A stretch of DNA of 64,000 nucleotides from Heliocidaris erythrogramma (lineage: Eukaryota > Echinodermata > Echinoidea > Camarodonta > Echinometridae): positions 10,406,410 through 10,470,409 of the forward strand of contig CM046870.1 in NCBI GenBank assembly GCA_025617745.1, given 5' to 3'. The first letter of the stretch is position 1. Each line of letters begins with the position of its first letter. A program made the position numbers and the translations under genes. Shown here piece after piece: positions 38,701 through 41,700 of this stretch. The notes beneath the pieces were generated by a model. The model worked only from the letters and a program-made list of their open reading frames with translations, was not told the DNA's origin and did not search any database.

Positions 38701-41700
38701 GCTCTCTCTAACTCCTCCATCCTTGGCGGTTCAGCCAGTGCTTCGCAGACTGGTCTTTGTACTACTTGCTCAATTGTTGCTTCCTTCAGAGTGGGGGCAC
38801 AATTAAGGACGCTCCTGAAGTGTTCAACCCAGCGGCACATGATTTCATGTTTCTCTGTGTGTATCTGGCTACCATCTGTACTTGCCACTGAGACAAGGGT
38901 ATCTGTAGTTGGGCCGTAAACATCCTTCAGTGCAGCAAACAGGTTCTTACTGTCCTTGGCATCGCTTAGAAATTGAATCTCAATTGCCTTTTGAAGCTAC
39001 CACTGATCTTCCATTTCGCTTAGGCTCTTTTGAAGTTCTGCCTTAGACCTGATGTACTGGATCTTAGTAGAAAGTGTGCACCGTGCTTCTATTCTCAAGC
39101 AGCAGCATAATGGTGGGGTCATTTTCATCAAACCAATCTGCATGTCGGCGTTTAGGATGACCAAGAACTTCAGTGGCTGTTTGGTAGACCTTGGCTTTTA
39201 AGTCCATCCACAGATCAGTAGAGGAAGCCTCCTTGGGTGGAGCAGCTCTCTGGCTGTATCTGGATCGTGCAGAGCAGTAACATCTAGCTGTTTACTTAGC
39301 TTTGCTGCAGTTTTTCCACAAGGAGGTTTCAACACCACTTTCAGCTTGGTGCGTATCAAGGCCGTACGCAGAAATTTTTTCCTTGGGGGGGGGGGGGGGG
39401 GGCAAGATGATCGCTTCAAAGGAACCCATAACTTGAAGTCTAAACCCGATTTTAAAAAAGTATGATTTTGAAATTTCTGGGGGGGGGGCAACTGCTCCCC
39501 CCCCCCCCCCCCCCCCCCGCTGCGTACGGCCTTGGTGCGTATCATGAGATGGTCAGTGTCACAGTTTGCGCCACGCATTGCACGAGTATTGCATATATCA
39601 GTAATATCCCTTCTACGGGTGAGTACATAGTCCAGTAGATGCCATCCCTTTGAACGAGGGTGGGACCAAGAGTAGAGTGCAAAGCGACAGTAACATTTCA
39701 CCATTGCTGTTCATCTTCCCACGGCCAAACATGCCAAGAACTTTGCTCCAAGTGGAGAAGTACCTGCAAATGCGGGCATTGAAATCTCCAAGGATGATTT
39801 TGTCAGGCTTATTCACAGACTGAATCGTTTCTGCAATCTGGCTATAGGATTGCTCTTTTGTCTTGTTAGCATGTGTCATAGTAGGTGCATATACACAGAC
39901 GATGGTAACCGACTGCAAATTATCTAACCTGACAGTTAGTTTGATCAGCCTTGGAGATAGTGGTATGGGCTGTGGCTGCAGGTTTCTAATCAGCTTGTTG
40001 GAGAAAGCAAGAACGTGTTTTTCTGCTCCTTCAACTGTCCTTGTCCTTTCAGACGAGTTTCTTGCAGAGCTGCAATGTCGATACCATATCGCTATAATTC
40101 TCTGTCTACCAGTGCAGTACGTCGCTCTGGTCTGTCAGAATTCCTTCGATCAAGCAGTGTGCGTACATTCCATGTAGCCACTGATAAATTTTGATGTTTC
40201 TTTCTTCGACCACTTAGATGGAGACCCGGTGGGCGTGGTCAACCCACCCAGGACATGGTAGGAACACCCACTGTTTACCCCACCTTTTCCAGGGGCTTCT
40301 CACATTTTGAGCAGGCTGTGGCACATCTAGCTGAGCTGAATGTACCACACGACCATCACACTTCAGCCGCCTGTGTGCAGACATCCGACTAATAGCTTCC
40401 AGAGTCTCAGTCCTGCTGCCTTTGCTTTTTGTCCATCGCCACAGGGCTTTTGGGTTAACAAGGTATTTGCTTGCAAAGAACTCAGTCCTTGCAGGCGAGG
40501 GAGGATTATCTTGCCTTCGCTAAAATTTAAGTGCCGTGCACCGCGCAACTGAATGACGACACTCTCTGATCCCTAACATCATGATCCAACGGAATGCCGA
40601 GGCACAACGGTTGGTGATGAAGGAGTCCGGGTTTACTTAGCCTTTTGACAAGGCCTCGTGACTTGGCTGTTTTCCTCGTCATGCTGTGCCTGAGATGAGA
40701 CTAGCCGGTCCGGGTGAACGCGCGATCGAGCGACTTTAGTCGCGAGGCCTTTTGGAACCTGGGTTTCGATCGTCCGATATGAATTATTCACGAGTTGACA
40801 TTCGTATGCTAAGACGCCTACCGAGGATTATCGACCAATCACAACGGTATCTGCGGGGCTTGCTTTCCATGATTGATGTATAGTAGCTTGCACGGGCCGC
40901 TGCATGTGCCGAGCGAGCTAGCTCGAGTTGAAGGCGAATTTGCATACCAAATTTATGCTGACGTCATGCGAAGATACGGTAGCTGATTGGCTCCTACCTA
41001 TAAGGTAGCAGATCCTCGCTAGGAACAAAAGGCCCTCGGACTCACGTCTCTCGATCGCGCATTCACCGGGCTGGGCGGCTAGTCTTGTTATGCAGCCACT
41101 ACTAGCTTACTTGCCGAGAAAAATAGCCAAGTCACGAGGGCCTTGTCGAAAAGCTAGGGTTTACTGAGTTTCCTTCTCAAGCTAGTCAGAGTAGATGTTT
41201 CATTAAAGTTCCTAGCTTCTGTTAGATATAGCCAGTTAATGAAGAAGTGAAGATGAGTGTGTGAGCACCCATGACATAAACTGAACTATAAGGAAAGAAA
41301 GTGGATAGGTGTTGAGAAGTCAAAATCCATCCGTATGCTCCCGTACAGAAGTGCAGGGTTACGCCATTCCCGTCAACATAAGAGTCAAAGACCCAAATAT
41401 TGACACCATTGAAGTTTCGGCCTTTCCAGGGGGCAGACGTCTCTAGCCTATCCGCCTGACCATACAATAACAAACCTAGAAAATGGTGACGACAGAATAG
41501 AGAAAGACAGCTAGGGAGGCAGAGGGAGCTTAACCCCTCACTCTGACTTAGGGCCAGCCCATCTCCAATTCAAAGGATAATTACTGTATAAATAACAATA
41601 CATACGATTTTCGAAAAATAAGGAAAAATAGATATAGGCCAAAATTATTAACATTATGTATGTCATTTTTTGTGTGAACAGGTACAACTTATTCAATTTT

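Larger units (their letters stand above)
36566..40630 (-). mobile_element. Non-LTR retrotransposon (LINE) with C-terminal C2H2 finger, broken
   Basis: Minus strand, in order: endonuclease (KIILGDFNAR near 39790 and SNGEMLLSLC), linker, RT with KSPGIDKIPAEVFKHGG, CGNYRGISLLSIAGKLYA, HCGFRPSRGTMDMIF, TSGVKQGCTLAPTLFA, MYVDDAAFV (catalytic), then LTINASKTEVMYQP, and a C-terminal part with GKRSVGRPLLRYKDTLKRQL and a CNICGF...SRIELWSHS zinc finger. Several frameshifts and three insertions (37483-37909, 39357-39534, 40638-41156). Its 5' part, including the stretch CPGW near 40250, continues to about 40630 and maybe beyond 41157. Antisense to the mucin gene. Confidence 0.85.

Noticed and set aside
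41222..41473. 83-codon minus-strand ORF
   Set aside because: No recognised domain; probably 5' region of the nearby LINE or chance.
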